Part shown: piece by piece, positions 41,701 through 52,160 of the stretch | Layout: every line of letters starts with the position of its first letter | Numbering within the stretch: the stretch's first letter is position 1 | Source of the DNA: Adiantum capillus-veneris | Lineage: Eukaryota; Streptophyta; Polypodiopsida; Polypodiales; Pteridaceae | Assembly (NCBI GenBank): GCA_014529385.2 | Contig: CM043971.1 | Coordinates: 82,067,340-82,131,339, forward strand | Direction of reading: 5' to 3' | Length of the DNA: 64,000 nt | The notes under the pieces: model-generated | The model's input: only the letters and a program-made list of their open reading frames with translations | Told to the model about the DNA's origin: nothing | The model's database searches: none | Translations under genes and position numbers: made by a program

Positions 41701-43080
41701 AGCTCGATCCCCTGCTTTTCTTCATTTTGGCCTTTTCTTTCTTGTGTTGTTATTTGACTTCTATACAAGTTTGCCCTAAAGTTTATAAGACACATGCTAA
41801 ATTGTTTCCTATTGTAATTGCTGAACGCTCTATTTAAAGCAGTTAATATGCGATATGATGATTCCGTAAGCACTCCTTCTTTGTATGGTCGGTAAGGTTC
41901 TTGATAGGACCTTTCTTGTTGGAAATAATTTTCTCTGCAGTTGCTGCTTGACCTTAGAATGTACACTTTTCACTGATAGTCAATTTTTTACCATGTTTCA
42001 TCTGACAGTTTCTTGTAGAAACAAAAAGAAAGGAGTGAAACAATGTCCTCACAACCCATAATAGAAAGTTGATCCTACCATTAATGAGTTTAGACAAAGT
42101 TGCATTCCATTTATATCCGTGATTCATGGTGCTAGACAACGTTGCATTCCATTTACGTTTGTGATTTGATCATAACTCCTTTTGATTGGTTGTCTCTATA
42201 TGTTCGGTAAGGTTCTTGATAGGAGCTTTCTAATCAAAAAAGTTTATCGCAGCTGCTTGACTGTGGTGCCTTTCAAAGCAACGAGGGTTATCAAATGCAC
42301 ACTGCTCACGTATATTTAACTTTATACCATGTTTTATTTGACGGGTAGCGAGGACACGTACTTGCAGACTGTATGTGATCTCACTTCGTATGGCCCTTCC
42401 AAGCCTTCACCTTTGAAAGACTTTACACGTCTCTAACTTTCCATTTTCAGAAGTCTATTTTATGCTTCGAAATTAGACTATTCAAGTTTCTTGCATCATT
42501 TACAACTTTATGGCGCTCCTTAGGCTTTTTCACAAATTTAATGTAAGTTTTTACCATGCTTTTCAGCCTGTCTGCTAATTAATTTGGACTTTTGTATGAG
42601 CTTGTTTTAACCACCACCACTTTGTCAGGATCCATTTCTGTTGTAAACCTTTAAGTTCATACCTCCCTGACCATCGTTTGTGCATGTGATGTTTGTTAAA
42701 TGTTAATCAGTATCTGATACTGCACTAAGTTTTGTATAATGATCATAGTATTCTTGATATGTGTATTTACAGCCTTTATTCAGTGCCTCAGTTTTGACGG
42801 ATTTAATGAGACCAGATGGATCTTCATCAATCTCTGTCCTAGCAGGGGAGTCTCTGCCTGCAGAGTTGGCACATGAAATGATGGGAATTCAGGTATTATT
42901 TGTTGCATTTTTCAGTCTGTGGGAGGCATTTCTTGGTTTTAAGACACTTATTCTCCCCTTCCCATGCTACATTGCAAGGGTCTGCTGTAGCTTGGAGTGT
43001 TTTTGGCGTCAGTTTGCCATGTGCTTCTTTTGGTAGCAGAAGGCCTTCATGATATCAGCTTGTGGCGGTTGATGTTAACG
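38500..43080 (+). CDS. SMG9: SMG9, nonsense-mediated decay factor (5' half, five exons)
   Basis: Joining 38500-38739, 40249-40357, 40600-40715, 42773-42892 and 42991-43080 gives 225 codons without a stop. All introns are GT-AG with matching phases. The product reads like SMG9: a disordered N-terminus, PKILLAKP, SLSLISESWEIYPDRLLP, P-loop GPSGVGKST (residues 95-103), MARHCSVGVELRMSAERFIL, LMRPDGSSSISVLAGESL and HVLLLVAEGLHDISLWRLML. SMG9 pairs with SMG8 and controls the SMG1 kinase that phosphorylates UPF1. The ATG at 38500 has G at -3 and +4. The next conserved segment is not found in the following 500 bp; retrotransposons fill the rest, so the gene is truncated or has a giant intron beyond the window. 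Confidence 0.9.
38861..40190. repeat. Diverged tandem duplication in SMG9 intron 1
   Basis: Two units of about 640-690 bp (38861-39496 and 39497-40190) share GTGTTAACCAGTTATC, GTGAAGCAGAAAGC, TGGTTGAACAAATTG and TTTGTGTGGTTTGA, with many substitutions and indels. This makes up nearly all of the 1.5-kb intron. Confidence 0.85.
40249..40357 (+). CDS. SMG9: SMG9 exon 2 (P-loop)
   Basis: Acceptor TTGCAG, donor GTGATT, ends in phase 1. Encodes DNTDFTVIGVLGPSGVGKST and ILNELYGFDANSP, the Walker A segment of the G domain. Confidence 0.92.
40600..40715 (+). CDS. SMG9: SMG9 exon 3
   Basis: Acceptor TTTTAG, donor GTAAGG. Encodes LPPFSVLSDESKAMARHCSV through RFILLDTQ, ending in phase 0. It is followed by a 2.06-kb intron without recognisable genes. 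Confidence 0.92.
42773..42892 (+). CDS. SMG9: SMG9 exon 4
   Basis: Acceptor TTACAG, donor GTATTA, 40 codons. Encodes PLFSASVLTDLMRPDGSSS through AHEMMGIQ, one of the most conserved SMG9 blocks. Confidence 0.92.
42991..43080 (+). CDS. SMG9: SMG9 exon 5
   Basis: Acceptor CTGTAG, donor GTGGGT, 30 codons: LGVFLASVCHVLLLVAEG then LHDISLWRLMLT. The hydrophobic beta-strand and W-x-L-M-L-T are typical of SMG9. The following exon is not visible. Confidence 0.88.
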
Positions 43081-43599
43081 GTGGGTTTCTGTTCCCACAT
43101 GCAATGTTCTGATCATGGTCGACTCTCTCCTCATCTAAGTTAAGGCTATTAAAATGGTGTTTTAGTACTTGTATTGCTCTAGATGTAACTGACATATTGT
43201 CATTATGCTAGTACATTGCTAATCAGACAATGGATCATTTGCCTAGTGTGGTTGTTTAAAATCTCTAGTCTTGTAATGAATAGCACATTTGTATAATGCA
43301 TAGATTATTCTTGGCTCTGCAGATGTTAATTTTTAAGATTGTGCCATATTCTCCAATTCTTGTGGAAGAGATTTGGATATTACGATGACCTGCTGGCAAA
43401 TAGCTCCTTCAAATGAGTCATATTGAAGCTTGAATATTGAAAGTGCTCGTTTAGGCAGCTGAAAAACTTTTCTGCTCAATTTTGCCAGTCAGATGATTTT
43501 TGTGTTAAAAGAAAGTAGTGTCCAAATATTTCAACTTCAATGGTTTGACTTTCGTGTGTGTGCATGAGCCTTTAAATAGGAGGGTCAATGTCTTTTCTT
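43081..43599. other. Sequence after last visible SMG9 exon
   Basis: Intron-like, T-rich sequence. A TCTGCAG acceptor at about 43322 precedes a short open stretch (MLIFKIVPYSPILVEEIW) that ends in a stop and does not match the expected SMG9 continuation. Confidence 0.5.
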
Positions 43600-44345
43600 C
43601 AGCTTTCTTCTGTGTTGCACACATCAGCCCTCAGCAGTTTCCCACATCACATTCATATAGCCAACAACACTACACGCTCTGGGACTACACCCCAAAACAG
43701 ATGTACAAAGAGCTTTACGATTACGTGCAAAGCATGCAATAGATGAGATCATTAATAGAGGCTCGTAGACATATACAGACCCTTAAAAAGCGGGAGTTCT
43801 AGGAGGCCCAAAAGCTAGAGCTGTTCCACCTACTCATGAGTCCAGATTCAGCTGTGGCATGGCATCGGCTTTAGGAGCCCGGCACACCCACCCCCATTGA
43901 GGACCCTCAGAGATGGCGTGACTAGGCACAGATTCTATGACTTACTTGGATAACCACTGATTCTAGAGCCTCCAGACCCTGGCTGTTTGCCGCATGCAGC
44001 ATGGCCGTTCCACAAATCAGAGGTATGTAGAGTAAGCACCTGTCATATGCTACATGCTCCCTCGCCCCCTTCACCGCCTTGCTCTTCAACAAAGCACTAG
44101 CAAAGGGATTACCAGCAGAGTGGACTAGGCACACCATTGTGCCTACCCACAAGCCTAGGGACACTCTTGACCTACGCAACTACAGGGTCATCATGATTGG
44201 CCACACATTGGCCAAATTTTGTGGAGTAGTGCTGTATGCAGAGTTGAGCTCATATTCAGAGAGCGAAGGGCCTACGAGCTCCAGGACAAGCCTGTTTCAA
44301 ACGAGGCTTCTCTTCTTTTCATATGGCCAGATAGGTAAGGAGTAG
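43600..44345 (+). pseudogene. LINE ORF2 fragment (pre-RT and RT), decayed
   Basis: From about 44070 the frame reads ALAKGLPAEWTRHTIVPTHK, then DLRNYRVIMIGHTLAKFCGV, the opening RT motif of non-LTR elements. Upstream pieces such as YTPKQMYKELYDYVQSMQ occur in different frames with stops. The same RT segment occurs in the minus-strand LINE at 49.9-48.7 kb, so both belong to one family or close relatives. Confidence 0.75.
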
Positions 44346-44639
44346 AGCCATATTCATACTAGCTGGAGTGTGAGTCGAGGTGGTTAGACTCTTATGTATA
44401 CCTTGGGATTACTTTTACAACCACCACGGGCCGTTTCTCACGGCAAATGCAGGTGGAGAGAGGCTCACTAGAGGTTATATTTCATTAGCGATGCTAGAGC
44501 GGTGCTGCCACCACGTGTAATTCCAAGAGCCTTGCACAAAGGGGTGGCTTTCCAACACCTTAGTTCCCTTGCCATGGCGTATGCACCAATAGTTTGGGCA
44601 CTTAACTTAAAGCTTCATGGTGGAAAAATTGAATGATGA

Positions 44640-45120
44640 CAACACGCGCGAGTCACAGAGCAGCGGAGTTCCATTCGTAGATGGCAATGGCCCCAAAGAC
44701 AAGGCGCTGTAACCAACTTGGACACCCCAAGTCTAGATTCTCTCGCGACGAGAGACAGAATCACTTAAAATACTTCACAACTTTAAAATCACAGTTCAAT
44801 TTAGTCGAAACGGCCCGGCATAGTTCCGTGCCAAGAGAGATTGGCCCCAAAGACTGGCGCCCCTTTCGGTATTTCTTTTATATTAATCTTTGAGCAAAGT
44901 ACAACTCTTGTCACAAACTGGTGACGTGGCTGCCCAGTACACACACACACACACTCCCTCCCATGGCAAGGACTCCCGGGCTGAATGCTTAATGCTGACG
45001 TGGCACTGCCGCACGGACAGGCCCGCAAAATCCGGCGCAAAACGCGGTGCTGACACGTGGCAGCATGTACGGACGGCAGCTTTTGCGTGGCTTGCTTTTT
45101 TACGCAAAGCTTACTTGCTT
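44640..45120 (-). mobile_element. LTR fragment related to the 50-55 kb and 57 kb elements
   Basis: On the complement it contains AAAGAAATACCGAAAGGGGC next to CCAGTCTTTGGGGCCAAT, and ends near GTCCAAGTTGGTTACA, parallel to the LTR end at 57400-57663. The upstream (higher-coordinate) part has ACGTGGCA-type motifs as in 50232-50932. No coding region belongs to it. Confidence 0.6.
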
Positions 45121-45123
45121 TAT

Positions 45124-45235
<112 letters not shown>

Positions 45236-45372
45236 AATGAAATGTTATATTAACGTCTTCAAGAGGCCAAAAAGACCTATGAGACCAAAAAGTTACAATT
45301 GGTGAATCTGATACCATGTCTTGAGTACGGAAATTAGAAAGTTAGAAAGAACTAACACTAACACTAACATTA

Positions 45373-46656
45373 AGACACTAAAGCACTAGTTGGGGGGGGG
45401 GGTTTGTGGGTTCGGATGAAATCTCTCATCGGTCGCTGTTGGGTCTCATTGACCGCCTCCATGGTCAGTACTCTGGTTGGGCGTCTTGCATGTCGAGCTA
45501 GAGTAATCTGTATCTTCTGTTGCAGCCTTCGTCGGTAGTGAGAGACCCCTCGAGGTCGTGGACGTCTGGATCTGCCAAGCTCAGTGGCTCGGTCAAGTAG
45601 TGTATCTCTAGTATGAGTAGGCTTTGAGATCTGTTGTAATGATTGCTCCGTTGGCTCTCCTCTGGCTAGTGTAAAAAAATATGTGATATGGCTCTGAGGC
45701 CGTCTTTCCCCTGATGTCCTCAGCAGGCTCTCCCTAAGTCTACGTAGCTCTAGCAAGAACAATCCGAGACACCTCTGATCCTTGTATCTCATGACTCTAG
45801 AAAAAGGTCCGAACCCTTCTCTAAACAGGCAGTGGAAGTGGCCGCGTATCTCGTAGTATGTCGGATAGTGACGTGTAGTGCAACTCTGTCTCTGGCTCTA
45901 AGTTACATAGATGACATATCCTGGCTCCTGCCGGCACCCCTCGAAATCGGCCGGTCTCGATCGGGAGCTGATGTGAGGATGTGCGTATCTGTCCAATAGG
46001 GCATCTTATCCCATGAGATAAGTGTGTATCCATGAATGCAGGCCTAGTTACAAAACTGTCCTCCGTGAGTTGGAGAAGATGCTCTCTGTAGAAGGCCATC
46101 TTTGTGCCCAACTTATGTGTCGGTTGTATCCATTTGCTCCTGGTATTTAGCTGAATCAGATCCTGACGTATGAGTCTGGTGGTCTCTATCCGTGTGAGAG
46201 ACAGAGAGGGTGCATCCAGGGAGTATTGAAGCAGAGGTAATCTATCCATGTTGAGCCATGCGACTGAAACCATGCTGTCATCTGTCCATACCAACATGCT
46301 GTCGCCTTGTAGAGCTAGTTGTTGAGATGACTCCAGGGCAAGCCGAGCGTATCTGTCAGTGGGGAGATCTCATAGACCGTGCATAAAGGATACTCATCTT
46401 GTCAATGCCTCCACCACGCCGGGGGGGGGGGCTAGCTCGGCTCGGATAATCTCATGTGGTATTGAGGCCTTAGCCCGAATCATCCGAGCGATCATAGAGA
46501 CCAGAGGCCTCTCCATACATCTCCATCCATCTGTGTTGCCAGATCTCCCATGGTGGTCTACTGAGGGTCCCCATACCTGAACTCCAAGAGCATAGCTGGA
46601 GTCACCAGAGTGTCAAAAAGCCAAAGCTTTGTTCACGGTTCTTGAAACTGAACCTG
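45373..46656 (-). pseudogene. LINE ORF2 C-terminus
   Basis: The thumb continuation starts next to the solo LTR at 46656. Frame 46297-45821 includes MLVWTDDSMVSVAWLNMDRL and the Cys/His segment GARICHLCNLEPETELHYT, typical near the end of LINE ORF2. Frame 45792-45373 adds a basic Arg-rich tail (SRRPRPRGVSHYRRRLQQK). A C-run (46421-46430 on the plus strand) and stops separate the parts. Confidence 0.7.
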
Positions 46657-46661
46657 CGAAC

Positions 46662-47924
46662 TGTAAGGTGCAGTGGAATGAATGTTGTATTTTCTCAAGA
46701 TTAATGATCTTTATTGCTCAAGGTTCCTTTTAGTTCTTTAGGGAAAGAGAGAGCTTTCCGTCTTGTAGAGTGCTGTGGTCACGAACAAAGTGAGTGGATA
46801 TTGTGCGTGCAAGTGAATGAGAGTGAGAGAAGGAGAGAGAAGAGAGACAACACCCGAGAGGTTGTAAAACCCTCCTCCGAAGGCCCCACTCTCGTCGGCG
46901 AGAGTGGTCTATTCTTTGATTGCACAAAGGTGTACAATGCGTATGCAATGGACAGATGCAAGTTGGACTATGCCGATGACGACGACGACGACTCGATGGC
47001 TGAAATCTGTTGGCTTCTAATCACTGAATTCGGGGACTGTTTCGGTGGCTGAAAATGACTGTTTTGGCTGCGTTTTGTTGGGCTAAACTTGGGGGGAATT
47101 CTGCAACTGAATGGGGGCTGATTTATCATTTGCTACTGTTCTACTGCTGAAAACCTGCGTTTCTGCAAGGCTGAAATCTGCGTTTTGTACTGCTGTTGCT
47201 GCGTTTTTACTTGGCTGAAAATCACTGAGATCTGCAAGTGGCCAATGCTTGTAAAAACGCTGAAGTGTGCATCAGGGCTAGTGTTAGCAGTTAGGGCTGA
47301 AAACGCTGGAAAAAGCTGAGGTTGTAGCCTAGTGTTTTTGTGATGGAAACGTTGCTGAAGAGGTACTACGGCGATCATGCAAAGGGAACAAGCGCCAGAA
47401 GGTGGAGGACTTCACGGCGAGGGAAGGTCTGTGAAAAACGCCAAGGGAAAGGAGGTATGGCGAGGATCTACTGCTGGGGGGGGGGGGGGGGGGGGGGGGG
47501 GGGAGGGGGGTGGTGGTGTTACTGCTGAGAAGTTGCCTGTTGAGCGGGAAGCTCCTGCTGCCTCTTCTCCATTTAGTGCTTACTTGGGTTTGCTTATATA
47601 TTAACTTAGCAAAATTGCCCTACCTACTTTTGTTGGAAAGTCACTTAAAAATAATAAGTGAAAATAACCAAAAATAGGAAAATAGGCTAAATCACTAGAA
47701 AATTCCCCTGACTGAATCTGATGGATCCTGAAGGGAATACTGATGATCATGCTATGTTCAACGGGAGGATATGCATCTATGCTAAGTGACTGGGCAGGCA
47801 CGGTCTACGAATAGACTCACAAAAGTGCCAGATCACTGCTAATCTAGACTTGACTGAATTGACTGAACCCTGCTGTGGTGTAGCTTGTCCACGGACACAT
47901 AGGGTTGGGATGTGTCACGTGACA
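46662..47924. mobile_element. Solo LTR 1 inside LINE
   Basis: 1263 bp, from TGTAAGGTGCAGTGGAATG to GTGTCACGTGACA. Flanks CGAAC and TGAAC match at 4 of 5 positions. It contains repeated GGCTGAAAA(C)GCTG motifs and a 28-nt G run. No internal coding region, so it is a solo LTR left by LTR-LTR recombination, or a small non-autonomous element. Confidence 0.75.
47476..47503. repeat. Poly-G run (28 nt)
   Basis: 28 consecutive G, then A and six more G, within solo LTR 1. Potentially quadruplex-forming; the exact length is sequencing-sensitive. Confidence 0.9.
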
Positions 47925-48743
47925 TGAACACATCCTCTCCAGTCCGCCCAAAGCTGCATATGCTCTTGTCAGTCTAGTCTCTGATGCTGTCCCTAGTGAA
48001 AACACTGGTCCACCGAAGACTACTCCAAGATAAGTATATGCATTTGTGTACTCCACAGTCTCCTGACCATACATAAATGTGGGTGCCGACCTCCTGACCC
48101 ACTGTGGTGTGGTGTTAAACACCATAACCTTGGTTTTCCCCAGATTGATAGACAATCCATTGTCACGAGCAAATGTATGTAGAGCATCCAAATGACGCTA
48201 CATCCCCTTTGGAGAGTCAGAAATCAGTACAATATCATCAGCGTATAGTAACAGCGGAATCCATTTCCCTGCTAGCTATGCCCCCCTGTCCCCTTGACGC
48301 TCTACATAGTCCGAAAATCATCCACATACATCCCAAATAGAGTCGGGGATAGGGGGACATCCCTGCTTTACTCCAATAGTGGAGTGGACCATGTCAGACA
48401 TTCCCTCAGTGGTACGTACCCGCCCCATCACTGTCCTGTATAGAGCTAGAATACCCCATATCAGCTTTGTAGGCACCCCCATGTCCTGTACTCTACGTAT
48501 AAGGCTCTCGGCACTGTGCCAAAAGCTTTGCGGAAATCCACAAAGCTACAATAGATCCTCTTGCGATGGTGTCTACCCTCCTCTATAATAGCTTTGAGTG
48601 TCAGAAGAGTGGAGAAACCTCTCCTGAAACCTGCTTGCCTTGGTGCCCTTATGTCCTCCCGCTCTGCCATCTACTCAGCTCCTGCTCCAGAACGGATGCA
48701 TACAGCCTAGCTAATGTCTGACCAACCATGATGGCGCGATAAT
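47925..48743 (-). pseudogene. LINE reverse transcriptase, palm and thumb
   Basis: On the minus strand: ANYRAIMVGQTLARLYASVL (from 48743), RAPRQAGFRRGFSTLLTLKA, SFVDFRKAFGTVPRALYVE (motif A), then NGLSINLGKTKVMVFNTTP and YLGVVFGG, ending ALGGLERMC at the solo LTR. A region with the Y-A-D-D-type motif near 48240 reads through a stop. A typical non-LTR RT layout. Confidence 0.8.
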
Positions 48744-48748
48744 TCGCG

Positions 48749-49864
48749 TGTTAGGTGCAGCGGAATGAATGTTTGCGCTTTGCTCAAGATGAGTGCTCCG
48801 AACTGTGCTCAAGGTTCCTTGTAGTTCTTATGGAAGGGAGAGCCTTCCGTTCTTAATGAGAGAATGCTATGATCACAAACAAAGTGAATGGACATTGTGC
48901 GTGCAAGTGTATGGAGACTGAGAGATAGAGAGAGAGAGAAGAGAGATACGACATTAGAGACGTAAAACCCTCCTTCGAAGGCCCCACTCATCGGCGAGAG
49001 TGGTCTACTATTGATTGTACAAAGTGGTACAATGCGCATGCTATGGACTGATGCAACTTGGACTATGCCGATGACAACGACGACTCTAGGGCTGAAATCG
49101 TTGGTCTTCTATCTGTTGAAATTCGGGACTGTTTCGGTGGCTAAAAATTAGTGTTTTGGCTGTGTTTTTATGGGCTGAAATTGGGGGTCTTCTGCAACCA
49201 ACTAGGGCTGAATCTGCTGTTGTTCAATAGGGCTGAAAACGCTGCTGCTCTGATGCGGATTGGGCTGAAAACCAAAAACGCTGATGCTGAACTTGCCGAG
49301 TATGTTGCTGGCGATCATTGCTGAAAACGCCAGGGGATGGTGGAGTTGCTGAAGGTGTGCAAAAACGCAAGGGATCTGGAGGACTTCCGGCGATGATGCA
49401 AGCTAAAAACGCTGGGGCTGATGTGTGGCGAGGATGGGGATCAAAAACGCCAAGGCTACTGCTGGGGTTCTGCTGAGAAGGTGCCTGTTGAGCATGTGCT
49501 CTTGCTGCCTCTTCTGCTAGAAAGTGCTAACTTGGGTTTGCTTATATATTAACTTAGCAAAATTGCCCTACCTATTGTTGTTGGGAAGTCACTTAAAAAT
49601 AATAAGTGAAAAATACCAAAAATAGGGAAAATAGGCTAAATGCACTAGATAATTCTCCTAACTGAATCTGATGGATTCTGAAGGGAATACTGATGATCAT
49701 GCTGTGTGCAACCAGAGGATATGCATCTACACTAAGTGACTGGGCATGCACGGTCTACACAAAAGTGCAAGATCACTGCTAATCTAGACTTGACTGGACT
49801 GACCGAACCCTGATCATGCTGTAGCTTGTCCACGGACACATAGGGCTGGATGTGTCACGTAACA
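48749..49864. mobile_element. Solo LTR 2 inside LINE
   Basis: 1116 bp, from TGTTAGGTGCAGCGGAATG to GTGTCACGTAACA. Flanks TCGCG and TTGCG match at 4 of 5. Same family and orientation as solo LTR 1. Across it the LINE frame reads KSGDPMIPA then NYRAIMVGQ without loss. Confidence 0.78.
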
Positions 49865-49869
49865 TTGCG

Positions 49870-50226
49870 GGAATCATGGGATCTCCTGACTTAAAAATAG
49901 GCACAACCGTAGACAAACTCCAAATCTCCGGGAAGCCTTCATACATGGCTCGATTAAACATCATAGAAAGGAGACCTGCAAGCTATCTCTGGCATGGATG
50001 AAGTGCTTTACTACCAGACCATCATGATCATGTGCCCTCCTTGTCTTCATCCTATCAATGGCTTTCCTTACCCTCTCGGCAGTAAAGAAAGGACATGTCT
50101 CCGGGCATGTCTGTAGTAGGTCCGGCAGAGGCGGTTGCCTTGATGCGTGTAGAGGGATGTGGCATATTCCCCCCATGTCTGAGTGGAGGTGACCGCTGGT
50201 GGTGGTGAATGCTCGTGGAATAGCCT
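49870..50226 (-). pseudogene. LINE pre-RT region
   Basis: Minus-strand frames read EAIPRAFTTTSGHLHSDMGG, FFTAERVRKAIDRMKTRRAH, DHDGLVVKHFIHARDS and then GFPEIWSLSTVVPIFKSGDP. This is the segment just ahead of the RT fingers in LINEs. It is cut on its 5' side by the element at 50232-55496. Confidence 0.78.
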
Positions 50227-50231
50227 CCATG

Positions 50232-50805
50232 TGTAACAAACTGCTGACGTGTCAAAGCCCTGAAGAATGGAGTCAACTTGCAGATGTCGATCGAGGGGCC
50301 TAAACCCTAAGAAGAACAAGTAACAGAAGAAGAAGTCCTACCAACTTATGGGGACCCTGTTGGATGGGGCCCCAAGTGACATAAAGGATTAAAATAAAGC
50401 AGGACCCGCACACACGCAAAAACTGATGACGTGGTAGATTTTCGTTAATTGCGCTTGCATGATGACGTGGAAGGCTGTACGGAATTTCGCGTTTTGCAGT
50501 GGCTGATGACGTGGCAAGCTGTATGGATTTCTGTAAATTGCGTTGACAGCTTTTTGGCTTTGCTTTTGGACGAGATGCTTTTGATGCTTTTGAGTTTGAA
50601 GGCTTTTACTGTAATTGCTTTTTAGGCCAAGGGTCTTTAAATATGAGGTTAGGGCTCATTCTCTGGCATGCTTCCTGGAGAAGGTGCAGAGTCTGGAGTA
50701 TCGGCTTGTACTGTGTTGATGCAATATAAAGAAATACCGAAAGGGGCGCCAAGGTTTGGGACCAATACTCTCTGGGTGAAATTTCGCCACTCCGTGTCGC
50801 GTGTC

Positions 50806-50855
<50 letters not shown>

Positions 50856-50932
50856 GTTCAGTTGTTATTGAAGTGCTAAAAGTCTGTTTAGCCTACTCTT
50901 TTCTATTGGCACGTGGTGCCCGTCTTGTGACA
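50232..50932 (+). repeat. 5' LTR of 50-55 kb element
   Basis: 701 bp. It contains TTTAAATATGAGG (TATA-like), the block ATAAAGAAATACCGAAAGGG, and a (CT)n tract (50809-50850) that is nearly absent from the 3' LTR. Confidence 0.92.
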
Positions 50933-51241
50933 GTGGTATCAGAGCATCAGGCCTGTGCTTTTTTGAAAGCATACCAGTCCTACCAAAGAGCAGACAAAGC
51001 TATTGGAATTTTATTTGAGGTATCTTCGCCCTCAAACCCGAACCTGTTAGCCACTCCCACCCTTACTTCATCGCGCATTGGGCGCGCTCCCGTCTTCACC
51101 GCTCGTGTCTTACAGAGCGTAAGCCATTAATATCACTTGCAAGAGAAGGATCCAAGATTTGTTTCAAGTCATTGTTTTTTTCAAAAGCAGTGCCATGCAG
51201 ATCTTGATGTCTATAACTACCAATAGCACACTTCCAAGGAC

Positions 51242-51526
51242 TTGGCAAGCTTTCAAAAATTTTTGCCCGAAGCTATATGGATTTTGACATCTTCCTTCGG
51301 AGTGCATTTTGGCAGAGTGGGGTATCCTGAAATGCTTGCCATGGAAACCCTAGGAGATTATAACTTGAAGTTTCTCGACATCTCCCAATTGATGTCTCTT
51401 CACGATCAGATGACCTTGGAGGTCCAGTGCGATTGCTATCTTGGAACTACCATTGCCGCCAAAGAAACACTGTTTGTCCAAGAGCTGATGGACCATGTTG
51501 TACTCGGCTACGACCCTATGGAATGA
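51242..51526 (+). CDS. Uncharacterised 94-codon ORF in 50-55 kb element
   Basis: Reads MASFQKFLPEAIWILTSSFG through LAMETLGDYNLKFLDISQLM to LVQELMDHVVLGYDPME-like end. It sits where gag would start, 300 bp after the primer-binding site. No motif recognised; possibly a gag remnant. Confidence 0.35.
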   Translation: MASFQKFLPEAIWILTSSFGVHFGRVGYPEMLAMETLGDYNLKFLDISQLMSLHDQMTLEVQCDCYLGTTIAAKETLFVQELMDHVVLGYDPME

Positions 51527-51749
51527 ACCTAACCCTAAATTTTTGGTGTAGGTTTCAGGATGGAAAGTCAGTCGACTGTTTGAGCTCGACCGATGTCGAG
51601 ATTGCTTTTTAAGTTTGAAATCTGTTTGAGAACTTGTTTGGTGATCCTATTTGGAATTTGTTGGAAATGGATGGTATCTATTTTGAACCTGTCTTGATGC
51701 CGATTTGAATTGTTTGACTCTGGTTTTAATACTGGTTTCAATGATTGGT

Positions 51750-52160
51750 GATTTTACTCCCGGGTGGAGTAGTGAGAAATTATGTTTGAGAATGCTTGTT
51801 CATACTCATGGCCCGGACCCTTGTGGTTAGTTGTGGGAGGAGTATTGAATGATTGAAAAGTGATGTTTTTACACTCATGGCCCGGACCCTTGTGGTTATT
51901 TACGGAGGGAGTATTGCTGTTGTGACTTCTGGCCCGGACCTGGTTATGCGGGAGGAGTATTAAGAAGTCTGAGCAGTGGTTACTCTCAGCACCTCCAAAC
52001 GACGCAGGCTGCGGTCAGTGGGCGTTTGGTTGTAAAAGGCCTCTATATCTCCCGGGTCGGACCTTTTTAGGTTATGCGGGAGGAGTGATGAGGAAGTTGT
52101 TGAATATCTCCTGGCCCGGACCTTGTTAGGTTATGCGAGAGGAGTGTTCATCGGCGGCTT
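51750..52160. repeat. GGCCCGGACC minisatellite
   Basis: Five imperfect units with TGGCCCGGACC (one variant CGGGTCGGACC), each followed by GGTTA and GGGAGGAGTATTG or a variant, at about 51810, 51877, 51929, 52050 and 52109. Confidence 0.75.

Noticed and set aside
43323-43390. Possible sixth SMG9 exon after TCTGCAG
   Set aside because: Ends in a stop after 21 codons and does not resemble the expected segment following MLT.
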